64,000 nt of DNA from Icerya purchasi (GCA_039619475.1 CM077115.1:61758864-61822863); one strand, 5' to 3'; shown: positions 22,970-35,798, counted from the first letter of the stretch. Numbers and translations are program-made. The notes: generated by a model from the letters alone, not told the origin.

Positions 22970-25634
22970 GTTATCACTTCGTATAATTACTCGGAATGCT
23001 GATGGTCTTGTGAGGAGAAAACGCGAGTTCGAACAGCTACTAAATTACAAAAACATAGACGTAGCCTTGATTTCGGAAGCACATCTCAAGTTAGGCACCA
23101 ATCTGAAAATTAACAATTACACAGTATACCACACGCCTCCCCCTGATGGCGGAGGATGGCGTGGCGCAGCAGTAATTGTTAAAAATGATATTAAACATTT
23201 TCAAAACATAGAAATACAAAAGAACAATATGCAGATAACCGTCATTACTGTTCAATATAATAACAGCGAAATTAATTTAGCCGCAGCGTACTCTGCGCCA
23301 AGTAAAAGAGGACTTAAAATAACCAAAGAAGACTGCCTAACGGTGTTTACACAGTTAGGCAACAAATTCATTATAGGTGGCGATTTCAATGCGAAACATG
23401 TGGTATGGGGATCCCGCATAAATAATACAAGAGGAAAAACTCTACTTGAAGCATGTAATATCTCAGGTTGCAAATATCTGTCCGCAGGAGAACCAACCTA
23501 CTGGCCAACTGATCGCAACAAGACACCAGACTTATTAGATTTCTTTATATTAAAAGGAATCTCATGTAACTATGTGGAAGTAAAGAGCTACAATGATTTG
23601 ACTTCGGACCATATTCCTGTATTTCTTACCCTTAGTAATACTGTTATACGAAAACAAAAATGTCTAGATCTTACAAATAAATATACAGACTGGGACAGAT
23701 TCAGAGATGAACTTGATCACAGAATCGATTTAAGAATGAAACTAAAAACAACACAAGAGTTGAACCTACAAAGTCAGTACTTCATAGAAACAATTCGAGA
23801 AGCTGCAAGGAACGCAACACCAGTTCCTATAAACAGCAAAATAACTCGTGAAAACTGTTATCCTCTCGAAGTCAGGCAACTGGTTAAAGAGAGAAGAAAA
23901 GCAAGACGTATCTGGCATAATACCCGAAGACCAGAAGACAAAAATACGTTCAATCGAATAAGGAAATAAACTGAATAGACTGATCTCTGAAATAAAACAA
24001 AAGAGTGTTGCTAACTACTTGGAAGAATTAAGTCCAACCGAGGACAAAAACTACTCCCTATGGAAAGCGACTCGACGCTTCAAACGACCAGTAGTGAGAA
24101 CACCACCCATAAAAGACGAAACTGGACATTGGTTACGACGTGATGAGAAAATAGCTAATTTATTTGCTAGACATTTGTCACGAATATTCCAGCCACACAA
24201 CATTTAATCAAAAATTGAGCTAAGTACCATAGAAATAGATAAACAAATAATTAAACCTATTAGTCCACTTGAAGTAGCAAAAGAAATAGATAACATAATT
24301 CCAAAAAAATCGCCAGGAGTAGATGAAATAGCACCTGGTGTATTAAAAGAATTATCGAAAAAAGGAATAGTACTACTAACGTACATATTTAACGTCTGTT
24401 TACGTTTGGAACATGTACCTGAAAGTTTTAAAATTGCTCAGATTGTTATGCTCCAAAAACAAGGAAAACCAGCAGAAGCTGTCTCCTCCTACCGGCCGAT
24501 ATCGTAATTACCAGCAATATCTAAACTATTTGAAAAGTTGTTACTTAGGCGACTCAAGACACTAATACGTCTATCAGACTATCAATTTGGTTTTCGCAGT
24601 CGACATTCTACTGTTGACCAGATACATCGAGTAACCTCAATAATAGAAAGAGCGTTCGAAGAAAAAAAATTTTGTTCGGCGGTCTTTCTGGATATTGAAC
24701 AAGCATTTGACCGAGTGTGGCATCAAGAACTTCTACACAAGTTAAGCACCAGACTACCTGTTAATTGGTGTCGTCTACTGAAATCATACCTCTCAGACAG
24801 ACAATTCCGTGTAGCTTATGGAGATGCGAGATCATCCTTCCATCCAATACAGGCAGGCGTACCACAGAATAGCGTCTTCGGGCCTATTCTGTATCTTCTG
24901 TATACAATAGACATACCAACAACACCGAATACTGCGATTGCAATGTTCGCTGATGACACAGCAATACTGTCAGTAAGCAGCTCACAAACGGAAGCAACTA
25001 AAAACCTTCAGTATGCTTTAGACCGTGTATCAAACTGGACAGAAAATTGGAAAATCAAGCTCAATGAGCAAAAATCTATCCACACCACTTTCGCCCTTCG
25101 TAAACGAGATCCGAGTCATGTAGTGTTCATAAATAGACAACAAGTGCCAAGCTCCGATTCAGCAAAATACTTGGGTGTGCATCTAGATGCGAAACTGACT
25201 TGGAAAACACACGTTTTGTCAAAAGCTCAGCAGATTCGAGAAAAAACACGTGAAATGTATTGGCTTGTCGGACGACATTCCAAAATGGAACACTTGAAAA
25301 CAAACGTCTCATTTATGAAACCATCATAAGACCGATTTGGACTTATGGGGTACAGATATGGGGATGTACCAAAACATCAAATAGAAATATTATTCAAATA
25401 GCCCAAAATAAATTCCTCCGTATGATAACCAATGATCGATGGTTCCAACGGAACGAATCTCTACATACCGATTTAAGGATCAAATGGGTGGACGAAGTCA
25501 TTAAAGACTTTGCCCATCGTCACGAAGAAAGACTCCATACCCATCCGAACCCGGAAGCACTGGACCTTTTGATTACTACAGAAGATGCAAGGCGGCTTAA
25601 ACGATTTAAACCGAACGACCTAGTTGTGTTGTAA
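22962..25634 (+). pseudogene. Jockey-like ORF2: endonuclease and reverse transcriptase, broken
   Basis: Codons 1-335 encode an APE-type endonuclease starting LRIITRNADGLVRRK, with IGGDFNAKH, and TSDHIPV near its end. RT follows: KKSPGVDEIAP, SSYRPIS, LDIEQAFDRVW, AGVPQNSVFGP and the catalytic MFADDTAIL near 24940-24970, then a thumb/tail to 25634. There is no RNase H domain, as in Jockey-type elements. Inactivating changes: a +1 frameshift after 23960, TAA at about 24206-24208, TAA in the SYRPIS-LPAIS stretch near 24507, and another shift near 25290. It cannot make a full enzyme. Confidence 0.88.
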
Positions 25635-25813
25635 ATTTTTATCGTTTTATTGTATGTATGTGTATATAAATAGCAAAGAATAGATACTGATTTATTCCTT
25701 TGCAACATGTTAATTTACTTTTAGTTATAAATGTTACTTATTTAGAAATAGTTCTAAGATTGTAATAACCATACAGTTCCCTTAAGGGGCTGTTTAAAGA
25801 AAGAAAAAAAAAT

Positions 25814-26310
25814 TAAGTCGCCCATTATTGTGTTGCTTCTTATATTCGCCAGACGTTTGAAAGGATCGTGAATAACAGACTCTCCTGCTGAACAGAACAG
25901 AATAGTATCTTTCCAAATAACTTATATAGTTTCCCTTTAACATACTATAGTAAAATTAGACGTGCCTGAGAACTTTGCTAATCTACTATATAGCTTATTC
26001 GCGGAGGAAACATTGTTTTTCTAGCATCCTACACAAGTTGACAGAACATGTCAGCAACTAGTGTTAAGCTCTCGATTATTTAACTTCCATATTTTAAAAA
26101 TCCTCAAGTTAACATTGACAAATACTTTGTTGTACTATGCTAGTGATATCGTTATTTTCAGTTGTACTGGCAACTTATCCAAACCTACCACGTTACTTAA
26201 TCGTTTGGTAATTAATCCGTTTAGTATCCGTTTTGGCTCTAAAAGAGTTACCTTTGTCGAAGCGATTGCGTGGTCGGCGGACCCGCATCAATTTTTAAAT
26301 TAAATCTATT
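25814..26310 (+). pseudogene. Old I/R1-like element, RT part resumed after the insertion
   Basis: Frame-broken RT: RPIIVLLLIFARR, TFERIVNNRLS, LSSRLFNFHI (the segment after the PQG motif) and TLLYYASDIVIFS at the catalytic YADD position, where the first D of DD is now S. This is the continuation of 22460-22672. Confidence 0.65.
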
Positions 26311-27221
26311 TTTGCCGGAAGAATTTCATAAATAAAATATATTTTTATTAATTGCTGTTTGTCGTCGGTTATTCACGTGAATATTCGTTTTATGTTCCGA
26401 TAATATGATGATATTTACATACTAGAGAAATCAGGTGTTGTAAATGTTATTAGTATATACATACATTATTTTATTAACAAGCATAATTCATTTCTGACAT
26501 TCAGTGGATACGGCGGACTGAGCCACCGTGAGATAGCTCCAGATTTTAGTTTAAAAGGCTTCTTATTCGTGAACTATTAAGAGTGAGCACACGATAATAT
26601 ATATATATATATAAATCAAAATGCGCTGATGTAGCGAAAGCGCAATACAGGGTGGATGAAAAAATGTTACTACCGGTTAAAATTATTCGGTATAATTCAT
26701 TAGAATACATCGATGATATTTCAAAATGAGACATTATGACTGTTCGGGTTAGTTGATATCACTTATAAGTTCAATTTTATGAAAAATTTTAGGTGTTTGC
26801 GAAAAATCATCACATCGACGTAGAGTTATAAAAACGAATTACCCGATGATGACAATACTGTTGTAAAACGTATCCCATTCTAGAAGTTATTCGTTTCTCT
26901 ATAGCAATGATGCACAGTTACCATCGGATTTTGAATATCCTTTATTGATCGATCCCGATCTGTTTAAATTAAATGAAAATATTTTTTACCTTTTTCCGCT
27001 TAATTCCCAGTTCACTTAAAATTCGATAATCCATTTCAAATTGTTTTTTTTTTAACATGTAAATATTTATAAAAAAATAAACAAGAGTCCTATCAAAATA
27101 TATAAAAAAGAAAAAAAATAACCTTAAAAAAGTCGAAACAGCGGGGAGTCTGATTTCTTTTTTTTAAATTTCTCTATAAATTACGCGCTTGATTTGTTTT
27201 TCTTTTAACCACATCAAGCAG
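26311..27221. other. Oxidase intron remainder
   Basis: AT-rich, with short AT repeats near 26600. An acceptor-like TTTTAG at 26791 is followed by VFAKNHHID then a stop. I considered it as the missing oxidase exon but it does not hold. Confidence 0.4.
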
Positions 27222-27283
27222 TCTCGTTACCATCAATGACGGTTGATTTAGAGCGAACAGTTAATGGAAGTCGGATAGTGCAA
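27222..27283 (+). CDS. D-amino-acid/D-aspartate oxidase, penultimate small exon
   Basis: The frame reads SLPSMTVDLERTVNGSRIVQ up to a donor CAA|GTGACA at 27283/27284. This fits the family block R-P-x-R-x-x-V-R-L-E-R followed by a short linker that leads into the H-N-Y-G-H-G-G motif. It joins the last exon exactly in phase 0. The acceptor may be AG at 27217-27218 or 27220-27221, both giving the same phase. The catalytic arginine expected in V-R-L-E is Asp here (TVDLE). That would impair substrate carboxylate binding and adds to signs of divergence or decay. Confidence 0.62.
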
Positions 27284-27630
27284 GTGACAATGGTGCATAC
27301 AAAAGACTCGCATAAACCGTTGGATATTTTTAGTTTAATGAAATAAGAAAAATACTTCAGTGTAAACCCTTTGAGACAGTACACCATATGGAGAGAGATA
27401 GCTGGCGTCTACTTTAATGAGAAACTGATTATATTTGAAACTGCTTCTGTTTCATAGAATCCGCATTCTCCTCAGTCACATTACTTCGCGTTTTGGAATA
27501 TCACTTCGTGAACGTCATTTTATCCTTTTTCATTTATCGTGTAAACAACGCGCGTTGCTCAAATGTTTTCAGGGGCGGCAACACAATCGGTTTCGGTATC
27601 GTGCCATAGTAATTAATTTTTCGTGTACAG

Positions 27631-27747
27631 GTTATTCATAATTACCGGCACGGAGGCTACGGTGTCATTTCTGCTCCAGGGACTGCCAAGTACGCTGTGG
27701 AAATTTTCGAAGAAAATCATCGTCTTAGTGCTCGCTCTAAACTGTAA
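27631..27747 (+). CDS. D-amino-acid/D-aspartate oxidase, last exon ending in SKL
   Basis: After the acceptor TTTTTCGTGTACAG the exon reads VIHNYRHGGYGVISAPGTAK and ends ...LSARSKL then TAA. The first part is the C-terminal FAD-contacting H-N-Y-G-H-G-G-x-G motif of DAO/DDO enzymes, with one Gly replaced by Arg. The final SKL is a perfect type 1 peroxisomal targeting signal, as expected for an H2O2-producing oxidase of this family. Phase 0 agrees with the exon at 27222-27283. Confidence 0.85.
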   Translation, partial: VIHNYRHGGYGVISAPGTAKYAVEIFEENHRLSARSKL

Positions 27748-27822
27748 CATTCTTTCTATATCTAGGTGATAAGTTAACGCACGGAATGTCCGACCATTTT
27801 TCTGTTGTAAGACTTTTATTCG

Positions 27823-27828
27823 ATTAAA
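27823..27828 (+). terminator. Possible poly(A) signal of the oxidase gene (ATTAAA)
   Basis: ATTAAA 76 bases after the stop codon. An AATAAA further down near 28180 is an alternative. Confidence 0.35.
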
Positions 27829-28679
27829 TGTAAACGCGTTAACGATTAAGTTTATCATGTGGCGTCGGGTGAAATTCATGCCTGTAAAACGATATACCTC
27901 AAACTGCTGCAGTTTATTTAAATAATACCATGTACAAAAATATCGATATGAAATGTTGACTTGTTCATTTTTCATCGATCGCAATTAGTTTAAAATCGTA
28001 TTATCGCTTAACTTTAACCAGTGATCGATGACCCTTTTATATAGTTTACACTTCATCGTTTTTTGATTTCCATCAGTCGCGTTACCTCTTTTTTTTCCCT
28101 AGATAAAAAAAAAAAAAAACAAAAAAAACTTCAATTATAAACTTTTTTTTTTCTTTTTTCGAGTATATATCGTATCATTTAATAAAATTCTCCAGCGAAC
28201 GCGTAGATTATGTAAAATTACAGGATCTTGTGAAAACTTATGTTTAAAGAATGTGCTTTTTACACCTACCTTTACTAGTACTCGAGTATTTCAGATAATG
28301 TAACAGCGAGTAACACTGAAATATCCTTTATTATTAAAAACCTTAAAATTTAAAAATTTCCACAAGTTTCGATAATATTTCCAATGGATTTTTAAAATTT
28401 TTTAACAATCGATTTTCTCGTGTTATACCGACATTTATTAACCTGTTGTTTAAGCGTAACTACATACTTTCCGGATCACTGGGGAAAATATCTAAGTCTG
28501 TAATATTATCTAAAATAAATAAACCGTTAACTGATTCTTCTTCGTACAGAGCTCTATATCTCTGCTCTCAAATTTTAACAAGATCTATGAGAAATATATA
28601 TATTAAATAAATTTAAAAAATTCAATCGCAGAAATAACATAATTAATAATGATCAATATGAAGCTCTTGAAAACAAGTC
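27829..28679. other. Intergenic AT-rich interval
   Basis: A minus-strand 123-codon frame (27613-27984) overlaps the oxidase last exon and has no recognised domain, so it is treated as a shadow. Homopolymer runs near 28100. Nothing else seen. Confidence 0.4.
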
Positions 28680-30060
28680 GGTAGGGTTAGCCAACTTCAA
28701 TGTTTTACAAACTATTAAATGTTATAAACAAATATCGTACAATGTATGCAACCTTGGACACTACAAAAGCTTCCGATAGTATACATTTAAATTCTATTGC
28801 TATCCGACTTGGGCTTAGACGATAACTTATTAACCATATTAAATCACTACTTTCATAATAGATTTACTTTTATTAATATTGGATCGTGTTCCCAATATCC
28901 TATTGTGACGGGTGTGTTTGTAGGATCTGTACTGGGGGGACCGTATTTGTGCAATATAGTTTTTTCTAGACTTTATCATCTTACCTCGACACTGTAAATC
29001 AATAACGTTCGTGGATGATATTGCAGTTGTTATAGGAGATAAGTCTGAACACACTCCGAGTAATAAAATATATAATATGTATATATAGTAATATTGAAAA
29101 ACTTCTAAAGGAATATGGACTAAAAATTAACGTAGCAAAAACAAAATACAATTTAATTTTAGAATTCGTAATAGACAATTAAATTTAAGGCAGCATGGGT
29201 TAAATATAAATGAAGTATCAAATACTAAATACTCAGGTATATTAATTGATAATATCTTGAAATTTTACAATCACTTTAGTAGCATTTAAAAAATAAGTTG
29301 ACTAAATTTTTGTTTATCTTTAATAAACTTTATAATAATAATAATAATAATAATAATAGTAATAATAGTAAAGTAAATTATACTAAAGGGATTATTTTAT
29401 ATAAGACAGTCAGCAAAAACCTACTATGTATATAGTAGCATTGTTTACGCAGATATGATTAAACTTGAAAGATTTTAGAAAATGTTAGCAAGTTGTCAAA
29501 GAATACTAGCCATTAAACTAATTAAATCATACAAAACGGGGTAAGTTATTTAGCGTCAGTGGTTACAGCTGGGGAATTATGCCACTGCAGTTTGAAATCA
29601 GTAAACACATAAATTTATTTCGCATTAAAAATAATATTACTACCTGCTCGCTTAACTTCAATAATGCCTATTAAGAAAATGGTAAATTTACTCTTATGAG
29701 AATAAAACTGTTAACGTAAAGTAGTTTAAAAGATTATTACATGACTATTACCCCTAACGCAATATCAGACCATGTGGGGTAATTGTAATAACAGTGTGTT
29801 ATAATTTACACTTTCTTCCCTAACGTAATAAATAGAATGAACAAGATCAATTACATACCAAATTGATTTTTTTTAACGTACAATCACGGAAATTTTAAAG
29901 ACCATCTAGACCGATTTAAAATCACTCATTCACCTAATTGTATTAAATGTAACTTTCCTGATACGCTCATATCTTAGCTGGATGTAATAGCACACTGATT
30001 TCCATTTTCAGTGCTCAGCAGAATACTTGGTAACTAAGAATTTTCAAATGTTTAACGATT
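28680..30060 (+). pseudogene. Non-LTR reverse transcriptase relic with zinc tail
   Basis: Frame-broken but colinear RT: TLDTTKASDSIH (domain A), LNHYFHNRFTFINIGSCSQ, VFVGSVLGGPYL (PQG-SVLGP block), ITFVDDIAVVIG (catalytic FVDD near 29005), KYSGILIDNILKF (thumb). It ends with NHGNFKDHLDRFKI and a CxxC...HxxxxC tail (CIKC, AHILAGC) near 29930-29990. The layout is that of I/R1-type ORF2 without an intact RNase H. Microsatellite AAT repeats at 29333-29358 interrupt it. Confidence 0.7.
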
Positions 30061-30399
30061 TTACCGTTGCAGAAATTAATTTCCGTAAGCAACATATACA
30101 CTTGTATTAATTTACCGCAATCAATGAACACCAAATACTTTATTGGATGGGTCATACAATTTGTACTACTGCAATGCACAATACATTTACCTTATCGGTA
30201 TTATTCGAATTAAGGATCCTCCCCCCAAAAAAAAGAAAAAAAAAAAGAATGAGCTTTTATGCTATTCCAAAATATAACAAAAAGAAAGTGTCAATTATTG
30301 TTTTTAATCGACTCGTTCATTACCTCCCGAGAGTTTTTATAATAAAATCATCAAAATCGGCTTCTTGAATGTAATAAAAAATAATCATTCTGCGTACAG

Positions 30400-30640
30400 A
30401 CATTTTCAGAAATTTTTTTTACCGACTTCCAAAAAAGAAGAAGGTTATACACGTCCTCGCACTCTTTATTTTTTTTAATGTTTGTTCGCGCATAACTCAT
30501 ATTCATATGGACCGATTTTACTGATTCTTTGTCCATCAGAAAGAGTGCCATTCAACGGTGATACCGTGTGAGTGCTGATGAAAATCGGTGAACATAAACT
30601 TAGTTTCGACAAAAAATGTGAAAAAATGTGGTCCCTTTAG
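30400..30640. repeat. Interspersed repeat shared with 59280-59480
   Basis: T-run, then ACCGACTTCCAAAAAAGAAG, GTTCGCGCATAACTC and GACCGATTTTACTGATT. The copy near 59285 has TTAACGACTTCAAA, GTTCACGCTTAACTTT and GACCGATTTTAACGATT in the same order. Family not named. Confidence 0.6.
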
Positions 30641-30815
30641 ATAATTTTTTTCTTCTTATTATATGTATTTTTTATTAGTCTTATGAGATCGTTTTATTTT
30701 ATTTTATGTTATCGCGCAGCTGATAACGTCGGACTAACCATTACCGCTTTGAACGTTTAATTTAACAATCGTCGATCTTTACTCATACTAGCCGGTTTCC
30801 GTTAAACCGACGGTA

Positions 30816-32163
30816 GTGTATAACTACCTAATGTTCTCATACTCGGATGCGGGTTTAAAAAAAGATACCAAATCCGATATTAGCAAAAGTGCAAGCAACA
30901 AAATGACCGCGAAGACGCCAAAAAACAAAGCATTCTTACTTACCAGTGCGACTTCTCCAAATCTACCAAACAATGAGTCAAAAACAGACATATCTAAAAA
31001 AATACAATACTACAACTTCCTTCTCAGACCTAGGTACTACGTCAAATCCAACGAACCAGCAAACATCATCCGCGTCTTACGCAGAAATTGTCAACAAAGA
31101 ACCAGTCTTAGACAAAACTCACGCAATTGTGATTTCCACCATCGATGGCGTCCGACAGCTTGAATATGTAGAAAAAATCACTGAATTTGTCAACCCTCAG
31201 CAGATTAGAGCAGTTTACCGCATGCCGAATCAAAGATTTTGCATCTTTTGGACAACATAGTCGACCAAAACCGAGTTTTAACGATTAATAACCGAACGAT
31301 TAACATCCGTCGCTTAATTAATCCAGCAAAACGCATTATCATTTCCCATGTTTGTGCTAGTATCCCAACTGATGTGATCGAGGACGAATTAACATAATAT
31401 TATTCCTGTATCGCTCATCACCACAATGCGAGCAGGCTTTGCATCATCTGCCCCAGCTCATATTCTGACAAACAAAAAGCAACTTTATGTGTCCCCGGAG
31501 TCAGTTGCGCTTATACCCGACTCCTTAGTAGTCACTCACGATGACACCACCTGCTGAATTTTTTTAGCGGAAGAAGGCTTAATATGTTACCGATGTAAGC
31601 ATAACGGCCACCCAACAGCCGAATGTCCAGCTCTATTAATGGCCGACGATACGACTCAATCTGCGGATGATTGTACAATTCTGCCCTCCACTGAGGGATC
31701 TAAAGATGAAGCACGAATTGACGTCCAGCCCATCGATAAAGGATATCCCACAATTACTCCGATCCCGCCATTAAAACGAACGGTCTCTTCTTCCACTTCT
31801 TCATCAGCTATCGAAACAACTTCAAGAAAAAACCCAGAAAAACACATTCCAACACCTAAGAAGCTGAAACCAGCCGAAGACACAAATGGCAATTTAGTGG
31901 AAACAATTAAGGTGGCCAAAGAAGAATTGGAGGAAAACGCTGATCGTTATGATGTTACGCCAAAGCAGTTCGAAGACATCATGCTTGCTATTCTCACTGA
32001 AACGAATTATGTTGAGGCAGTTAAACAGATGAATATAGATCCTAAAAAACTTGTCAACTCGTTACCCATCCTGAAGAACTTTATAGTAGGACAGGGAAGG
32101 CTGGTTAACACACTGATTAGTAGCATCTCTGACTCAGAAACAGATCTAACGAATCATGAGTAA
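30816..32163 (+). pseudogene. I-like ORF1 (gag-like) with CCHC zinc knuckle
   Basis: It starts around 30816, shifts frame near 31000 into 30946-31260, is broken around 31261-31570, and is open again to 32163. The last frame carries CYRCKHNGHPTAEC at 31585-31626, an exact C-x2-C-x4-H-x4-C knuckle for nucleic-acid binding. Upstream there is an RNA-binding-like stretch (INNRTINIRRLINPAKR). The TAA stop overlaps the ORF2 ATG (ATGAGTAA at 32156-32163). Confidence 0.75.
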
Positions 32164-35100
32164 AATCCTGCAGTGGAATATTAATAGTGTATTCTCGCCC
32201 TGGCTGAGTTACAAACGTTGATAGCTCAACACCAACCACCAGTGATATGCATCCAGTAATCCCATTTGAAACCTAATCAGTGTTTTTCTATTCGTAGTTA
32301 CAAAACCATTCCGATTCGATATCTCTCACTCAATAGCAGCTGAAGGAGTTTTAACCTTGATACATGATTCTATTCCACAAGTGATTCCGCTTTCAATTAC
32401 CTCCGATATTCAAGCAGTTACTGTTACAATAGCACCCCCAACAATTCGCCGTAAACCCATCACAATATGCTATATCTACATTCCACCAAACCGGCAAACC
32501 TCACTATACGACTTTGAGGAAATTATAAATCAGCTACCAGAGCCGTTTATTCTTCTTGGCGATTTCAATGCACACAGTTATACGTGGGGCTCCAGATATC
32601 AGAATTCCAGAGGAAATCAAATTAATAACCTACTTATCAATAACCATAACATCGCTTTAATAAATAAATGGGATCAACCAACTCACATTGATGCAAAAAC
32701 AGGGCGATTTTCGTCAATCGATCTTACGCTAATCTCCGTCGCTCTTATCAATCAAATTGACTGGAAAAGCCACACAGATCTTTGCGATACCGACTACTAC
32801 CCCATCTTCCTGGTATACAACGTACCCAGCTTTTAATCGTCGCGGTGTCGGAAATGGAAGATAAAGGAAGCCAACTAGCCAGGGTTCACCGAGGGCACCG
32901 AAATCCACTCCAACATGTCGAATTTTTAACAAAAAAAATCACTGAAGCTGGACGTCTAGCTATACCTTTGTCCTCGTCCAGTCCGTCGTCAAAGAAACGG
33001 GTTCCTTGGTGGAACAATAATATTGCAAAGGCAATAAATCTCCGTAAAAAGACATTGAGAGTAGTAAAAAGACGGAACTCAATAACGAACCTTATTAATT
33101 ATCGCAAACGACGTGCACATGCAAGTTCTCCCATCAGAGCAGCTAAAAGGAAGTGCTGGCAAGATTTTACATCATCTATTAATCGGCATGTACCCATTTC
33201 CGCTGTGTAGAAGAAAATCCATCTGATCAATGGGAAAAACTATAAGGAAACCATCTCCGCTTTATTCAAAGATGGTTTACTTATTACCAACATTAACGAA
33301 ATGGTCGACATGTTAGCTTCCCGCTTCTCCGCCGTATCGCCTAATTTGAACTATTGCGAAGAATTTATGCGTTATAAACAAAGGACAGAAGCCATTCCAT
33401 TGAGCTTCCGTTCCAGTGATAAGGAAGAGTACAATTGTCCCATATCGCTAAGGGAACTAGAATATTGTATCCAATATTATGTCCAAGATTCCTCGCCAGG
33501 TTCGGACAACGTTCATCCTGTTATGTTAAAATATCTACATTTATCGGCTAAAGTATATTTATTACATATCCTGAACAGATTGTGGAATGAGGGAATATTC
33601 CCTACGAGATGGAAAATAGCCGTAGTAATCCCAATATTAAAAAAAGGAAAAGTAAAAACCGAAGCAACTAGCTACCGGCCTATCGCGTTAACAAGTACTT
33701 TGGGCAAACTATTAGAAAAAATCGTTCAAAAAAGGTTAATCTAGGACCCTCGAAATGAACAACGTATTTACTCCTCATCAATATGGATTCCGCAAATACC
33801 GCTCAGCAATTCAAGCCATCGTAAATCTCCAACTCAAGGCTCAGAAGGCATTTACTAACCGTGCGCACGTATATGCTATCTTCTTTGATCTTCAAAAAAC
33901 GTATGACACGGTATGGAGATATCAGGCCCTTACGAGTCTGCATAAAGCAGGAATCCGTGGTCGCATGGTCAGTCTTATCCAAGGCTTCCTAACGAACAGG
34001 CAATTCAGAGTTCCGTTAGGGGACACTTTTTCGCAGTTGTTTCCCATGGAAAATGGGGTGCCTCAAGGAGGACATTCAGCTAGCCGTCCGAGCGCTCTAC
34101 AATTTGGTCTGTTTGCGGATGATTTGACGATAACATTTTAATCCTCTTCACCTACCAGAGCAAGCAAAGTCATGCAACGATGCATTAACGATCTCTCCGA
34201 ATGGGCGCCTGCGCGAGGCTTCAAATTCTCTGCGGAAAAGACAACATGTGTAGATTTTCATCGGACCACCAAATACTGTCAATGGCCTCGAATTTTCCTC
34301 AACTGCTTAGAACTGCACTTCCAAGAGGAGGTACGCTACCTTGGAGTAACAGTCGACAGCAAGTTCCTATGGAACGCACATATCAAGGATCTCAAGAGGA
34401 CATGCATTAAAGCTCTCGGTATATTAAAGCGGATCAATAATAAAAGTAACGCAAGCGTCCGGTAAATGTTAGTACTGCTATATCAATCGTTAATCCGGTC
34501 TAGATTAGAATACGGTTGCCAAGCGTTCAGTTCGACGGCTCGGGGTCTATTGTCATCCTTAGATTCTATCCAGCATTCAGCCATCCGAATAGCCACTGGG
34601 GCCTTTTGCACCAGTCCCACAGCCAGTCTTAACTGTGAATCCGGACAGCTGCCCCTATATCTCAGAAGGAAGATCCTAACGGCTAACTTTCCGACTTCCA
34701 CTCTTGTCGATCCAAACCTTCCGATCAATGAGCTCCTTTTCAAATCCCAGCAACAGAGCCAGACTACTCCGCGTGTTCCTAACTTTGCAACTAACCTCAA
34801 AAATAAGTTCAAATCTCGTTTTCCTCAAATTAGAAAATTTATTCCCAATCCTCCCCTTTCTCCATTGTACATTAACCCTCCTCCTTGGCTTTTCCTAATT
34901 CCAGATATCAATCTTAACTTAATCCATCTACCCCGAATACATCCTTCATCGACACATCACTTTCGAAACTGTCAAATACACTGACTACATCTTCTGCTTT
35001 ACGGATGGCTCAAAATCTACTGACCATGTTGGATCAGTCTTTTTTGTCGCTCCTACTACCCATCGCTTCCGATTTCCGAAATCCTGCTCTGTATTTTCGG

Positions 35101-35798
35101 CTGAATTTTTCGCCATCTTCAAGTATCTTGAGTTTCACTCCTCCAGTCCGCATCTTTCTAAATACCTCATCCTTACTGATTCACTCAGTATTCTAATGTC
35201 CCTCTACAACTTTTAAACAGATAATGCAATTGTACAACGCATCCTTCTCCTTCACTATCTCCTTATTCGATCCCAAATTTCTATATCTTTCATGTGGATC
35301 CCCAGCCATATTGGTTTCCCTGGTAGCGAGGCCATCGACCGAGCTGCTAGGGAGGCATCCCTGTTTCCATCCATATCCTCGTACTTCCCTTCTACCAGCG
35401 ATATGAAATCCTTCTTGAAATCCCTTTTAATTAAATCCTGGAAACAAGTATGGAGTTCTAGTTAACAAAACAACCTTTTGCTTGTTAAACCTGATTCTCT
35501 ATCTCAGATCCCCCTTCCATTCCGTTCAAGGAAGAAAAATATTATTCTTACCAGACTTAGGATTTTCCACTCCCGCCTGACCCATTCGTGTCTCCTACAA
35601 TGCACAGATCCCCCTCTTTGTCCCTTTTGCCAAAGAATACAGCTTTCCATTCCCCATTTACTAACATCTTGTCATTCCCTTATAGCACTTAGAGCCCAGC
35701 ATGGCCTGGTCCTTACACAACTCCTAGCTGATTCTCCGTGTCATATCCGCAGTGCGTTCCAATTCCTTCATTCCCTTAACCTCCTAAATTCAATTTAG
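32156..35798 (+). pseudogene. I-like ORF2: endonuclease, RT, RNase H, zinc tail, broken
   Basis: Begins MSKILQWNIN. The endonuclease has ILLGDFNAHSYTWGSR near 32555. RT has SSPGSDNVHP, TSYRPIALTSTLGKLLEK, FFDLQKTYDTVW, NGVPQGG and GLFADDLTITF near 34110. The gap between GVPQGG and FADD is only about 13 residues, so an internal deletion of several tens of bases is likely. RNase H (34983-35380) keeps FTDGSK, FSAEF, LTDSLS and WIPSHIGFPGSEAIDRAA, so all D-E-D-H positions remain. The tail has CPFC then HLLTSCH. Several frameshifts and stops make it non-functional. Confidence 0.85.

Larger units (their letters stand above)
22679..25813 (+). mobile_element. Jockey-like non-LTR retrotransposon, 5'-truncated
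   Basis: Contains the end of ORF1, an endonuclease/RT ORF2 and a 3' UTR ending in an A-run at 25804-25812. AATTAA occurs at both ends (22673-22678, 25811-25816), a possible short target duplication blurred by the A-run. It interrupts an older element of the same orientation, whose RT resumes at about 25814. Confidence 0.85.

Noticed and set aside
26792..26890. Candidate for the missing oxidase exon after TTTTAG
   Set aside because: Begins in the right phase (VFAKNHHID) but hits a stop within 13 codons and lacks the expected Y-I-I-P and L-G-G blocks.
27613..27984. Minus-strand 123-codon frame
   Set aside because: It is antisense to the oxidase terminal exon, has no domain, and there is stronger evidence for the plus strand.
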